Shown: positions 16,865-23,917 of the stretch, one piece after another | How the letters are laid out: every line of letters begins with the position of its first letter | Position numbering within the stretch: position 1 is the stretch's first letter | Position numbers and translations under genes: made by a program | NCBI RefSeq assembly: GCF_000768695.1 | Contig: NZ_AVPL01000022.1 | Coordinates: forward strand, 1-53,662 | Source of the DNA: Knoellia aerolata DSM 18566 | GTDB taxonomy: Bacteria > Actinomycetota > Actinomycetes > Actinomycetales > Dermatophilaceae | Direction of reading: 5' to 3' | Length of the DNA: 53,662 nt | Notes under the pieces: model-generated | The model's database searches: none | The model's input: the letters and a program-made list of their open reading frames with translations, nothing else | Told to the model about the DNA's origin: nothing

Positions 16865-17005
16865 ATGTCCGACAAATCTCCACGCCACTCGCTCTCCAAG
16901 AAGTCCGGCAAGTCGATCAAGGAGAAGCGCGCCGACAAGAAGGCCAAGTCGGACGGCTCGGCGACCTCCGGCATCGAGAACACGCTCCACGGAAAGAAGC
17001 GCTGA
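16865..17005 (+). CDS. Lys-rich small protein (46 aa)
   Basis: A 46-residue basic protein starting MSDKSPRHSLSKKSG and ending LHGKKR, with AGGAG 6 nt before the ATG. Highly similar short Lys/Ser-rich proteins of this kind occur widely in Actinobacteria and have no assigned function. The composition (about a quarter Lys, no hydrophobic core) suggests a disordered nucleic-acid-binding or stress-related protein. The next gene begins 2 nt after its stop, so they are probably co-translated. Too short for most automatic calls. Confidence 0.75.
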   Translation: MSDKSPRHSLSKKSGKSIKEKRADKKAKSDGSATSGIENTLHGKKR

Positions 17006-17006
17006 T

Positions 17007-18167
17007 TTGGACCCCCTGCTCACCGTCGCCGTCCTCGCTCACTCCCGCAAGGAGAACGAGCACCGGCTACCGATCCACCCGGAGCACCTCGCCAGGATCG
17101 ACGACGACCTCCGGTCCCAGATCTTCGTTGAGCAGGGGTACGGGGTTTCCTTCGGCATGTCGGATGAGGCCGTGGCCGAGCTCATCGGCGGGGTCCGTAC
17201 CCGCGCCGAGCTCATCGCCGAGTGCGACGTCGTCCTGCAGCCCAAGGTCCAGGCCGAGGACCTCGCCGACTTCCGTGACGGCCAGATCATCTGGGGCTGG
17301 CCGCACTGCGTCCAGGACCAGGCGATCACCCAGCAGGCGGTCGACCGCCGTCAGACGCTCATCGCGTTCGAGGCGATGAACCACTGGGCGCACGACGGCA
17401 GCTTCCTCCTGCACGTGTTCCACATGAACAACGAGCTCGCCGGCTACTGCTCGGTGCTGCACTCGCTGGAGCAGATCGGCTCGACCGGCAGCTACGGGCG
17501 GAAGCTGCGCGCGGTCGTCATCGGGTTCGGCGCGACGGCGCGCGGCGCGGTCACGGCACTGAGCGCCCTCGGGATCGCCGACGTGCGGGTCCTGACCAAC
17601 CGCAAGGTCGCCGCGGTCGCGTCCCCGATCCACTCGGTCGAGATCGTCCACCTCGACCACCACGCCGACGACCCGTCACTGACGATGGTCGTCACCAACG
17701 AGGGCCGGGTCCCCCTGGCCGACTACCTCGCCGACAACGACATCGTCGTCAACTGCGTGCTGCAGGACACCGAGGCGCCCTGGACCTTCCTCACCGAGTC
17801 GGACCTGCCGCTGTTCCGACCGGGCAGCCTCATCGTCGACGTGTCGTGCGACGAGGGCATGGGCTTCAGCTGGGCCAAGCCGACGACCTTCGAGGAGCCG
17901 ACGTTCGTCGTGGGCGACAACATCACCTACTACGCCGTCGACCACACCCCGTCCTACCTGTGGAACTCGGCGACGTGGGAGATCAGCTCGGCGCTGCTCC
18001 CGCACCTGCGGACGGTGCTCTCTGGTCCGGCGGCGTGGAAGGACGAGCCGACGATCGCTCGGGCCATCGAGATCCAGGACGGCGAGATCAAGAACCCCAA
18101 CATCCTGTCGTTCCAAGACCGCGAGGCGACCTACCCCCACCCCATCGCGGCCAACGCCACCGCCTGA
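17007..18167 (+). CDS. N(5)-(carboxyethyl)ornithine synthase-like dehydrogenase
   Basis: 386 residues, alanine dehydrogenase/PNT superfamily. The N-terminal domain reads VAVLAHSRKENEHRLPIHP and contains the substrate-side Lys/His region. VVIGFGATARGAVTALSALG is the NAD(P)-binding loop. The C-terminal part has VDVSCDEGMGFSWAKPT. The best start is TTG at 17007, 2 nt after the small Lys-rich gene, because the first strand begins immediately after it and no ATG is near. Enzymes of this group reductively join a keto acid to a basic amino acid. Confidence 0.8.
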   Translation: MDPLLTVAVLAHSRKENEHRLPIHPEHLARIDDDLRSQIFVEQGYGVSFGMSDEAVAELIGGVRTRAELIAECDVVLQPKVQAEDLADFRDGQIIWGWPHCVQDQAITQQAVDRRQTLIAFEAMNHWAHDGSFLLHVFHMNNELAGYCSVLHSLEQIGSTGSYGRKLRAVVIGFGATARGAVTALSALGIADVRVLTNRKVAAVASPIHSVEIVHLDHHADDPSLTMVVTNEGRVPLADYLADNDIVVNCVLQDTEAPWTFLTESDLPLFRPGSLIVDVSCDEGMGFSWAKPTTFEEPTFVVGDNITYYAVDHTPSYLWNSATWEISSALLPHLRTVLSGPAAWKDEPTIARAIEIQDGEIKNPNILSFQDREATYPHPIAANATA

Positions 18168-18251
18168 CGAACCTCGTGAACTGCCATCCCCGGGATGAGC
18201 GCCCGCCTCGACGCTAGGCTCGAAGCAGCCGACTGAGAGGACGTCCCCGTC

Positions 18252-18701
18252 ATGAGCATCACCGACAACGGACCGAAGCCCAACGCCTTCGACATCGAGA
18301 CGGCGACCAGGCAGAACACGACCTACCGCTCGGTGGCGTGGACGGGCAAGTACCTCCAGGTGACGCTCATGTCGATCGCCCCCGGCTCCTCGATCGGGCT
18401 CGAGGTCCATCCCGAGACCGACCAGTTCCTGCGCATCGACGCGGGCTCCGGCGTATGCCGGATGGGCCCCTCCGAGACCGAGCTCACCCACACCGACGTC
18501 ACCGACGGCTGGTCCATCCAGGTGCCTGCCGGCACGTGGCACGACGTCGTCAACACCGGCGACGAACCGCTGCAGCTCTACGCGATCTACGCCCCCACCC
18601 ACCACGCCAAGGGCACCGTGCACGAGACGGCGGAGGATGCGGAGAAGGACGAGGAGGCCGGCACGGACGAGCCGCCGGAGTGGACCGTCCAGCCGAGCTG
18701 A
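18252..18701 (+). CDS. Cupin domain-containing protein
   Basis: 149 residues. The first cupin motif reads GLEVHPETDQFLRIDAGSG (metal-binding His and Glu) and the second VPAGTWHDVVNTGDEPLQLY (with the second His). The C-terminus is a short acidic tail. Single-domain cupins bind a metal and act as isomerases, dioxygenases or binding proteins; the exact role is unknown. Probably a single gene. Confidence 0.87.
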   Translation: MSITDNGPKPNAFDIETATRQNTTYRSVAWTGKYLQVTLMSIAPGSSIGLEVHPETDQFLRIDAGSGVCRMGPSETELTHTDVTDGWSIQVPAGTWHDVVNTGDEPLQLYAIYAPTHHAKGTVHETAEDAEKDEEAGTDEPPEWTVQPS

Positions 18702-18721
18702 TCCGCCGGACGGGCAGCGAG

Positions 18722-18840
18722 GTGGACGCTCGCGTCGGGCTGTGTGGGTGGACCGCCTCCCAGTCGTCCTACGTACGCCGCTTCCCCCGTCCTCGAGGTG
18801 CAGCACACGTTCTACGAGCCGCCGGCGGACGCGGTGCTGG
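18722..18840 (+). pseudogene. DUF72 gene fragment (N-terminal part, frameshifted)
   Basis: From a GTG at 18722 the frame reads VDARVGLCGWTASQSSYVRR, the typical DUF72 start. After RFP the homology moves to another frame at a run of five C (18783-18787) and continues VLEVQHTFYEPPADAVL, the next conserved DUF72 block. Then it is lost, and the sequence beyond is the antisense of the DUF5701 gene. This is therefore a truncated and frameshifted remnant. It covers the region just before the piece found at 10223-10440. Confidence 0.65.
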
Positions 18841-18853
18841 ATGCCGGTCGAGC

Positions 18854-19456
18854 TCAGGAGCGACCGGCGCACGAGGCGATGCCGAGCCAGGTGTGGCGGT
18901 TGCCCCACCAGCACCACCCGAGCTTCGGCGCCCCCGCGCGAGCCCGCCCGTCGCGCCCGGTGCCGTTGCTGATCCACAGCGCCGGTGTGCGGGCGTCGAA
19001 CCCGCCCCTGGCCTTGCGCAGCCTCGACCCGATCGTCATGAAGCAGTGGTTCCGCTCGAGCACCGCACAGTCCTGGATCGCCCAATGCAGCCCCTCTTCC
19101 AGGGTGAGAGGCGACCGCCCCGCCGCCACGAGGTCCGGCAGCGCCTCGGCGGGGGTGCGGTTGCGGTGCGAGTCACCACGGTCCAGGCCGTCCACGACGT
19201 AGACGCCGTCCGGCCGAGCCGCCTCCTCGATCGGACTGAACTCGTCGACGTCCGTCAGGTCCTCGACGACGAAGCCCTCGTTGCCGTCCAGCCGCAGCAG
19301 ACCGGCCAGCGCGGAGGCCGGGGCTGGCGTCACCAACAGCCCGGTGGCAGAACCCTTCCCCGCAGTGAGCAGCTCCGCCTCACTCACTCCGGCCAGGTCG
19401 TGCACCCCGAGCTCCACGAGTCGACGGGCCTGGTCGGTCAGCGGGGGAAGGGGCAT
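18854..19456 (-). CDS. DUF5701 family protein
   Basis: About 200 residues from the ATG at 19456. I recognise the DUF5701 pattern: LRLDGNEGFVVEDLTDVDEF, VDGLDRGDSHRNRTPAEALP, GLHWAIQDCAVLERNHCFM, and a C-terminal GWCWWGNRHTWLGIASCAGR. It is common in Actinobacteria, soluble, with no known reaction. The in-frame start at 19540 would add an Arg-rich stretch that looks non-coding. Its 3' end abuts the DUF72 remnant. Confidence 0.85.
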   Translation of the reverse strand: MPLPPLTDQARRLVELGVHDLAGVSEAELLTAGKGSATGLLVTPAPASALAGLLRLDGNEGFVVEDLTDVDEFSPIEEAARPDGVYVVDGLDRGDSHRNRTPAEALPDLVAAGRSPLTLEEGLHWAIQDCAVLERNHCFMTIGSRLRKARGGFDARTPALWISNGTGRDGRARAGAPKLGWCWWGNRHTWLGIASCAGRS

Positions 19457-19559
19457 GAGGAGTTCAACGCCGCGACCCGCCCCATGGTTCCTCCCCCGGT
19501 CGGATGTGCGCCTGCGGGCGAGAGGTCGACGCGCAGCCACGAGGGGCAGTGCCGTTGCG

Positions 19560-20033
19560 TCAGAAGGTGAAGCGCGTGCAGTCCGTCGGGAACGCGAACC
19601 ACGCCATCGCCCGGTGCGGGGTGATCACCCGCAGCCCACCGCCGTCCTCGCCCGACCACGAGTCCGGCCCGGGCGAGTAGCCGCTGTCGGCGTACTTCGT
19701 GAACGCCTCCGAGAGCCGGGCACCGAGCCCGTCCGCATCGGCGCGGGTCGCGACGGACTCGCCCTCGACGATGACGACCTCGGTCCCGCTCTCGAGCGTC
19801 AGGGTGACGGCGGGGTTGGCCTCCACGTTGCGCGTGTGCCGGGTGCTCGGCGCCCCGTCGTACCAGAACCTGCCGTCGAGCCAGACTCCCCAGCGGGGCA
19901 CCGAGTGAGGCCTGCCGTCGGGTCGGACGCTGCTCAGCCAGTAGTGCATCGACCGCACGAGACGCGGCTCGACGTCACTCCACGCGAGCTGGCCCTTCGA
20001 GTTCGTCGGGATGCCGTAGCCGTCCGGAATCAC
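19560..20033 (-). CDS. Pyridoxamine 5'-phosphate oxidase family protein
   Basis: 157 residues with the FMN-binding split-barrel pattern: a strand HYWLSSVRPDGRPHSVPRWG and WLDGRFWYDGAPSTRHTRN, then VTLTLESGTEVVIVEGE. Many actinobacterial members bind F420 or FMN and reduce unsaturated substrates; which cofactor applies here cannot be read from sequence. It lies 21 nt downstream of the partner gene of DUF6345 cassette 2 and could be co-transcribed with it. Confidence 0.83.
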   Translation of the reverse strand: MIPDGYGIPTNSKGQLAWSDVEPRLVRSMHYWLSSVRPDGRPHSVPRWGVWLDGRFWYDGAPSTRHTRNVEANPAVTLTLESGTEVVIVEGESVATRADADGLGARLSEAFTKYADSGYSPGPDSWSGEDGGGLRVITPHRAMAWFAFPTDCTRFTF

Positions 20034-20054
20034 CGGGCGGTCGGCTGCGAGGTG

Positions 20055-21020
20055 TCACTCGCCCCTGGAGCGGCCCGTCACGACGACGCCCGGCTCGAGA
20101 CGGCCGCCGCCGTAGCCCGCCTCGGCGAGCGCCTTGGGGTGGGCGAGCGGGAGGTACTGGCCGAAGCGCACCGTCACCGTCTCGTCCTTGCCGACCTCGA
20201 CGCCGCTGACCGATCCCTCGACCATGAGCGCCGATGCCGCGAACGTCTGCACGACGTCGGCGGGCAGCGCGAGCAGCCCGAACGTCGCTGCCGTGATCGT
20301 GATCCGGCCCTCGCCGTCGCGGATGCCCTTGCCGGACCAGCTCTGCCGGAGCAGCCCGGAGAACGCCTCGTCGAGCGACTGGGTGGCGACCTCGCCGGTC
20401 GACTCGATGCCGCGGTTGACGTGGAACATCCGCGCGAGCGCCGGCGTCTGGCCGTCGTCCTCGGGGTCGAAGTGCAGGTTCGTCTTCGCGCCGGGACCGA
20501 GGAGCGGCAGGCCGTGGACGGCATACGAGAGACGGACGGTGGCACGTCCGGGTCCGGAGTCCTCCTCCTTGCCGTCCTCGCCCAGGCGGGCCCACTGGCC
20601 GAGGGTGACGTCGAGTCCGGCGTACTCGGCGCGGATACCGACGCGGCCGAGGATCTCGAGCCCGTGGTGGCTCAGGCGCTTGCTCGCGTCGTCGGAGAGC
20701 CGGTAGGTGCCGTCGTCGCCGCGCTCGACGCCCTCCCAGCGGCGGCTCTCGTCCTCGTATGCCGTGAGCCGCTCGGTGTTGCGCGCGCGGACCGCGCCGC
20801 TCGCGGCGAAGACCTCGACCTGGCCGCGGCTGCTGCCGATGGCGTAGCCGTGGGGGACCTGGGCGGTACCACGGACGTCGATGTCGAGGACCTTGGCGAT
20901 GGCCCGGGTCGTCTCGTCGTGCTCCTTGAGGCAGGGCGGGACGTGGGTCGCGACTGGGCTGGTGCGCGGGACGTCGGGGAGGTCGACCGTGAAGTCGATG
21001 TCGTGAAATGTCAGTGGCAT
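20055..21020 (-). CDS. Partner protein of DUF6345 cassette, copy 2
   Basis: 321 residues, full-length copy of the truncated gene at 1-834. Conserved blocks include PPCLKEHDETTRAIAK, GQVEVFAASGAVRARN, GPGAKTNLHFDPEDDG and EVATQSLDEAFSGL. No signal peptide, membrane helix or motif of a known family is visible, so the function is unknown. It starts 37 nt downstream of the DUF6345 gene. Divergence between the two copies is higher than for DUF6345 itself, suggesting weaker constraint or different partners. Confidence 0.88.
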   Translation of the reverse strand: MPLTFHDIDFTVDLPDVPRTSPVATHVPPCLKEHDETTRAIAKVLDIDVRGTAQVPHGYAIGSSRGQVEVFAASGAVRARNTERLTAYEDESRRWEGVERGDDGTYRLSDDASKRLSHHGLEILGRVGIRAEYAGLDVTLGQWARLGEDGKEEDSGPGRATVRLSYAVHGLPLLGPGAKTNLHFDPEDDGQTPALARMFHVNRGIESTGEVATQSLDEAFSGLLRQSWSGKGIRDGEGRITITAATFGLLALPADVVQTFAASALMVEGSVSGVEVGKDETVTVRFGQYLPLAHPKALAEAGYGGGRLEPGVVVTGRSRGE

Positions 21021-21057
21021 GGCGAGTTCCTTGGGGTCTCGGTGCGCGCGAGCGCAG

Positions 21058-21741
21058 TCAGCAGGTGCCGCGCGCGGTCCAGAAGGACCGGTTGCTCACG
21101 GGGTCGGGGGTCTCGGCGGCGCGCAGCCGCTCGTTGTAGGTGGGGGCGCCGGGGGCCTCGGCCCGCAGGTAGGCCCACTGGACGTTGCTGCCCTCGACGA
21201 TCTCGTTGGCCTCGGCCCACGCCTCGCGGACCGGCAGGTCGATCTTGAAGAGCCAGCTCAGCGGGCCGTAGAAGAACCACGCGGCGTACATGGCGAACCA
21301 CGTGCCGCGGGCGTTCTGGCCGCCGCCGGAGTAGCTGCTGTTGTGGAAGCCGAGCATGTAGTGCAGCCGCGAGAAGGCGGGGATCCAGCGGCCAACCGAG
21401 TTGTCGGAGCCGTGGTGGAGCAGGTCGCAAGCGTGCGTCGCGAAGACCTCGAGGTCGTTCTTGCCGAAGTCGACGGCCTCGCTCGTATCGACGCTGCCGC
21501 CCCAGACGAGGAACCCGTCCTGCCAGCCGTGCGAGCTCATCTGCATCGCGTCGACCTGGTCGCTGCGTTGGGTGGTGCTGGCGGTCGTGACGAAGTCGGA
21601 CTCCTTGACGTCGCTCTCACCGTGGTTCTGGGTCCAGTCGAACTCGGCGAGGCCGCCCAGCGTCGATGCGAACCCCTCAGCCTCGAGCCGGCGCCCATCG
21701 ATGTTGTCGCGGATCCACCACGACCCCACGTACTTGGCCAT
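21058..21741 (-). CDS. DUF6345 family protein, copy 2
   Basis: 227 residues, ATG at 21741 with AAGGGAG about 7 nt upstream; the frame is open further (to 21843) but similarity to copy 1 starts at MAKYVGSWWI. About 87% identical by eye to the product of 847-1530, with no gaps. The putative His71 (SSHG) and Cys105 (THACDLL) are kept. The most different segment is a hydrophobic stretch (WFFYGPLSWLF here, WLYYWSGSWLF in copy 1), perhaps a specificity loop. Clan CD peptidase-like function is an inference. Confidence 0.9.
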   Translation of the reverse strand: MAKYVGSWWIRDNIDGRRLEAEGFASTLGGLAEFDWTQNHGESDVKESDFVTTASTTQRSDQVDAMQMSSHGWQDGFLVWGGSVDTSEAVDFGKNDLEVFATHACDLLHHGSDNSVGRWIPAFSRLHYMLGFHNSSYSGGGQNARGTWFAMYAAWFFYGPLSWLFKIDLPVREAWAEANEIVEGSNVQWAYLRAEAPGAPTYNERLRAAETPDPVSNRSFWTARGTC

Positions 21742-21760
21742 GTCGTGCTCCCTTGCGTTC

Positions 21761-21790
21761 CCCTGCGCCGTCACGGTGACGGCTACAGGG
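21761..21790 (-). promoter_or_regulatory. 5' hairpin upstream of DUF6345 copy 2
   Basis: Outer arms CCCTG/CAGGG (21761-21765 and 21786-21790) enclose a perfect 8-bp inner stem GCCGTCAC/GTGACGGC (21767-21774 and 21776-21783). The outer arms and the flanking TA match copy 1, while the inner stem differs in sequence but still pairs. Here a second ribosome site (AAGGGAG) lies outside the hairpin. GTATCTGG, shared with copy 1, lies about 24 nt further upstream. Confidence 0.6.
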
Positions 21791-21823
21791 ACAAGGAGGC
21801 AGACGCGCGCCGTCCAGATACCT

Positions 21824-22783
21824 CTAGCTTGGCCAGAAACCACCTCCGGCGGCTCTCACCCGCTGCGCCTCGGCACGAATCTTGTCCATAACGTCAACAA
21901 CGCCGACCATGTCCGCACTGAAGGTTTCGGTTGCCCCCTCCGTCTCGGCGCTGGTGAGGTGATGCGGAAGTCCAAGATCGTCACGGACCCATCTCAAGAC
22001 TGATTGCTCGACCTCATATGCCTGTTCGCCGGTCAGAAGGAGAATCTTGCCGACGAGGCACCAGCCGTAGCGGCGGCAGAGTCGCGGCACACGAGGCTCC
22101 GCCAATGGCTTCTGCGCCGTAACCCCCACCTTCAGGCTCCGGTGCTCCTGATGTTCCAGCAGGTACACGAACGCGGGCTCATCCCACTTAATGCCGTAGC
22201 GTCCGCACCCGCGACAACCCCGGCCCAAGCGACGCACGTTGATTAGGGTCGGGTGCCCAACACGCTTGCATGTCATACACCGACATCGCCACCTTCGGGC
22301 ACAGCCAGGGTACTCAACCAAGGGCTCCAACCCAGCGCGGCGCATCACTGCCTCTGCCTGCGGGGCGGGTAACCGCTTGGCGTCGGCCCGGGTCCTTCGT
22401 GCACAGGGTTCGCATCCCGAACCGCGGCTGCGAAGGTTGGCGAGGCGCGGCTTCCCGGGCTCACCGCACGAGACGCACTCGCACAGCCACGGACGGTGGT
22501 AGCCGGGGTAGGACTCCTGCGGTTTCATGCCGGCAGCCAGCGCAAGGTCTCGCGCATCGTCATCGGAGATTCGCTGGGCCCGGTTTCTGATTGCGTAGCT
22601 GCATGTTCGGCAGCCGAGCTTCGCATTCTTGTTTGCCAGGCGTGAGGGGCTGATCCGGACCCGCCCGTGACAGTTCAAACACAAGCAGTGCCAGTTCCCT
22701 GCGGCATCACGCGGTCCGAACAAGCGGAGGTTGAGTCGCCGCAGTCGTTCGTCTACTTCACGTTGATCCAGTGGCTTCGGCAT
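21824..22783 (-). CDS. Zinc-ribbon array with GIY-YIG-like C-terminal domain
   Basis: 319 residues. Three zinc-ribbon units each have the form CxxC, about 20 residues, CxxC: Cys35/38 with 58/61, Cys103/106 with 124/127, and Cys169/172 with 190/193. Each is preceded by W.C and followed by a basic helix, like treble-clef DNA-binding repeats. From residue 205, FVYLLEHQEHRSLKVGVTAQ followed by GEQAYEVEQSVLRWV looks like a GIY-YIG-type core (YLL, K-V-G-V-T, helix with Glu). Putative DNA-binding endonuclease; the domain call is by pattern. It stands next to the defence operon on the same strand, about 500 bp downstream of it. Confidence 0.7.
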   Translation of the reverse strand: MPKPLDQREVDERLRRLNLRLFGPRDAAGNWHCLCLNCHGRVRISPSRLANKNAKLGCRTCSYAIRNRAQRISDDDARDLALAAGMKPQESYPGYHRPWLCECVSCGEPGKPRLANLRSRGSGCEPCARRTRADAKRLPAPQAEAVMRRAGLEPLVEYPGCARRWRCRCMTCKRVGHPTLINVRRLGRGCRGCGRYGIKWDEPAFVYLLEHQEHRSLKVGVTAQKPLAEPRVPRLCRRYGWCLVGKILLLTGEQAYEVEQSVLRWVRDDLGLPHHLTSAETEGATETFSADMVGVVDVMDKIRAEAQRVRAAGGGFWPS

Positions 22784-23284
22784 CCACTCTCATCCTCCAC
22801 TTGGGCGTCCACTGCCTGGCGGAAGGTAGCCAAAAGTCGACTACCTCCGGAAGGCGCCGGACGCAGTCGACTTAGGAGCATGAAACTACATCGGAGGGCG
22901 GTGCGTGCACAAGAGGACGCCTCGCAACCCGCCGGACGGCTCTCCCCCGAGAACGAGGCGCACGGGCCTTTGGAGTTTGGTCCGATGCCCTCGCGCGAGG
23001 TACCAGCTCCAGACCGCGACGTATAGACGAGGTCCGTCATCGAGGCCAGCTGTGAGTCGGCGTCAAGGAGGTCACCGGCCCGCCGGCGGCACGGCAGCGC
23101 AACACAGGCTCGGATATCGTCGAGATCCGTGAGTTCACGCGGGATGAAAGTCGCCCGAGCATCAAGGGCTGGACGCCTTCCCCCCTTAACCCGGTAACCC
23201 GGCGCGCTGGCTCACACCACACACATCAACACCAGACTTTTCGGTCGGCGGCGACTGGCGGCGCGACTGGCCTCGCGACAGTCC
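22784..23284. other. Intergenic region between zinc-ribbon gene and CHAT-like gene
   Basis: About 500 bp with no convincing reading frame. It holds the inverted repeat at 22834-22873 and, near the CHAT-like stop, an imperfect tandem repeat around 23245-23270 (GGCGGCGACT then GGCGGCGCGACT). No integrase, tRNA or attachment site was seen. It probably contains the terminator of the defence operon and the promoter of the zinc-ribbon gene. Confidence 0.5.
22834..22873. promoter_or_regulatory. Inverted repeat upstream of the zinc-ribbon gene
   Basis: Perfect 9-bp arms AAGTCGACT/AGTCGACTT (22834-22842 and 22865-22873), with a nested TCCGG/CCGGA inside the 22-nt spacer. It lies 51-90 bp upstream of the ATG at 22783. 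Possible operator or leader hairpin. Confidence 0.4.
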
Positions 23285-23917
23285 TTAGCGCTTGGCGCCC
23301 GCCGTTATGGCGCGACGGCTTGGGCTTAGCACACGCCCCTGATAGGGGCACTTCCGACCAGTCACCGTCGTGAAGGCGTCTGAGGCTTTCGCCACCGCAT
23401 CCCGTCCTTGGTCGAGTGCCGAGAGCCCTCGACCCCGTCGCCGCAACAGCGATCCATAGAAGGCGCTGGCAAAGACCGTCCCCTCGTACCACCCCACAGC
23501 CTTTGTCGTACCGATGTACAGAATCGAGTCCTGAAGGCTGTCGCGGATGGCACGTTGCCAGACCCCGACTCCCGTTTTGCAGCCGTCAGCGATGACGATC
23601 GGGGCTGCGACTCCAGTGCCAAGTCCGGTGTAATGCTCGGCCAAGTAACTCAGGGTGATCTCGGTCTTTTCATCGCTGGAGAGAAAGACGGGCTCGTCAC
23701 TATGATCACCGTGCGCCATCACGTGAAGCACTGTTGACGGAGTCGTGAGTGCTGCCCAGAGCGTCTCTTGGTCTCGTGAACGCACGAAGTTGACATCGAC
23801 GATCGGATGTTGGCCACCCTCGTTGAGGTTGTCGAGCGTCGCTTGCACGAACTGCATCGACGCATTGAAGGGCGCATCCAAGCCCAGATCGACCAGTGTG
23901 ACGGTTCGATTCCTCAT
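23285..23917 (-). CDS. CHAT/caspase-like protease, last gene of defence operon
   Basis: 210 residues. Strand TVLHVMAHGDHSDEP gives the catalytic His69 (AHG), and strand PIVIADGCKTGVG gives Cys113, the clan CD His-Cys dyad as in CHAT domains. The following YIGTTKAVGWYEGTVFASAF fits the last core strand and helix of the CHAT fold. No repeats or extra domain, so it is a minimal protease. Its ATG overlaps the mcrC stop by 4 nt (ATGA), so its synthesis is coupled to McrC. In other defence systems proteases of this clan act as effectors cut loose after invasion is sensed; that role here is inferred. Confidence 0.78.
   Translation of the reverse strand: MRNRTVTLVDLGLDAPFNASMQFVQATLDNLNEGGQHPIVDVNFVRSRDQETLWAALTTPSTVLHVMAHGDHSDEPVFLSSDEKTEITLSYLAEHYTGLGTGVAAPIVIADGCKTGVGVWQRAIRDSLQDSILYIGTTKAVGWYEGTVFASAFYGSLLRRRGRGLSALDQGRDAVAKASDAFTTVTGRKCPYQGRVLSPSRRAITAGAKR

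Noticed and set aside
22753-23040. A 95-residue minus-strand frame between the zinc-ribbon and CHAT-like genes
   Set aside because: It has no ribosome site, no recognisable motif and overlaps the start of the zinc-ribbon gene. It looks like chance in a gene-free region.
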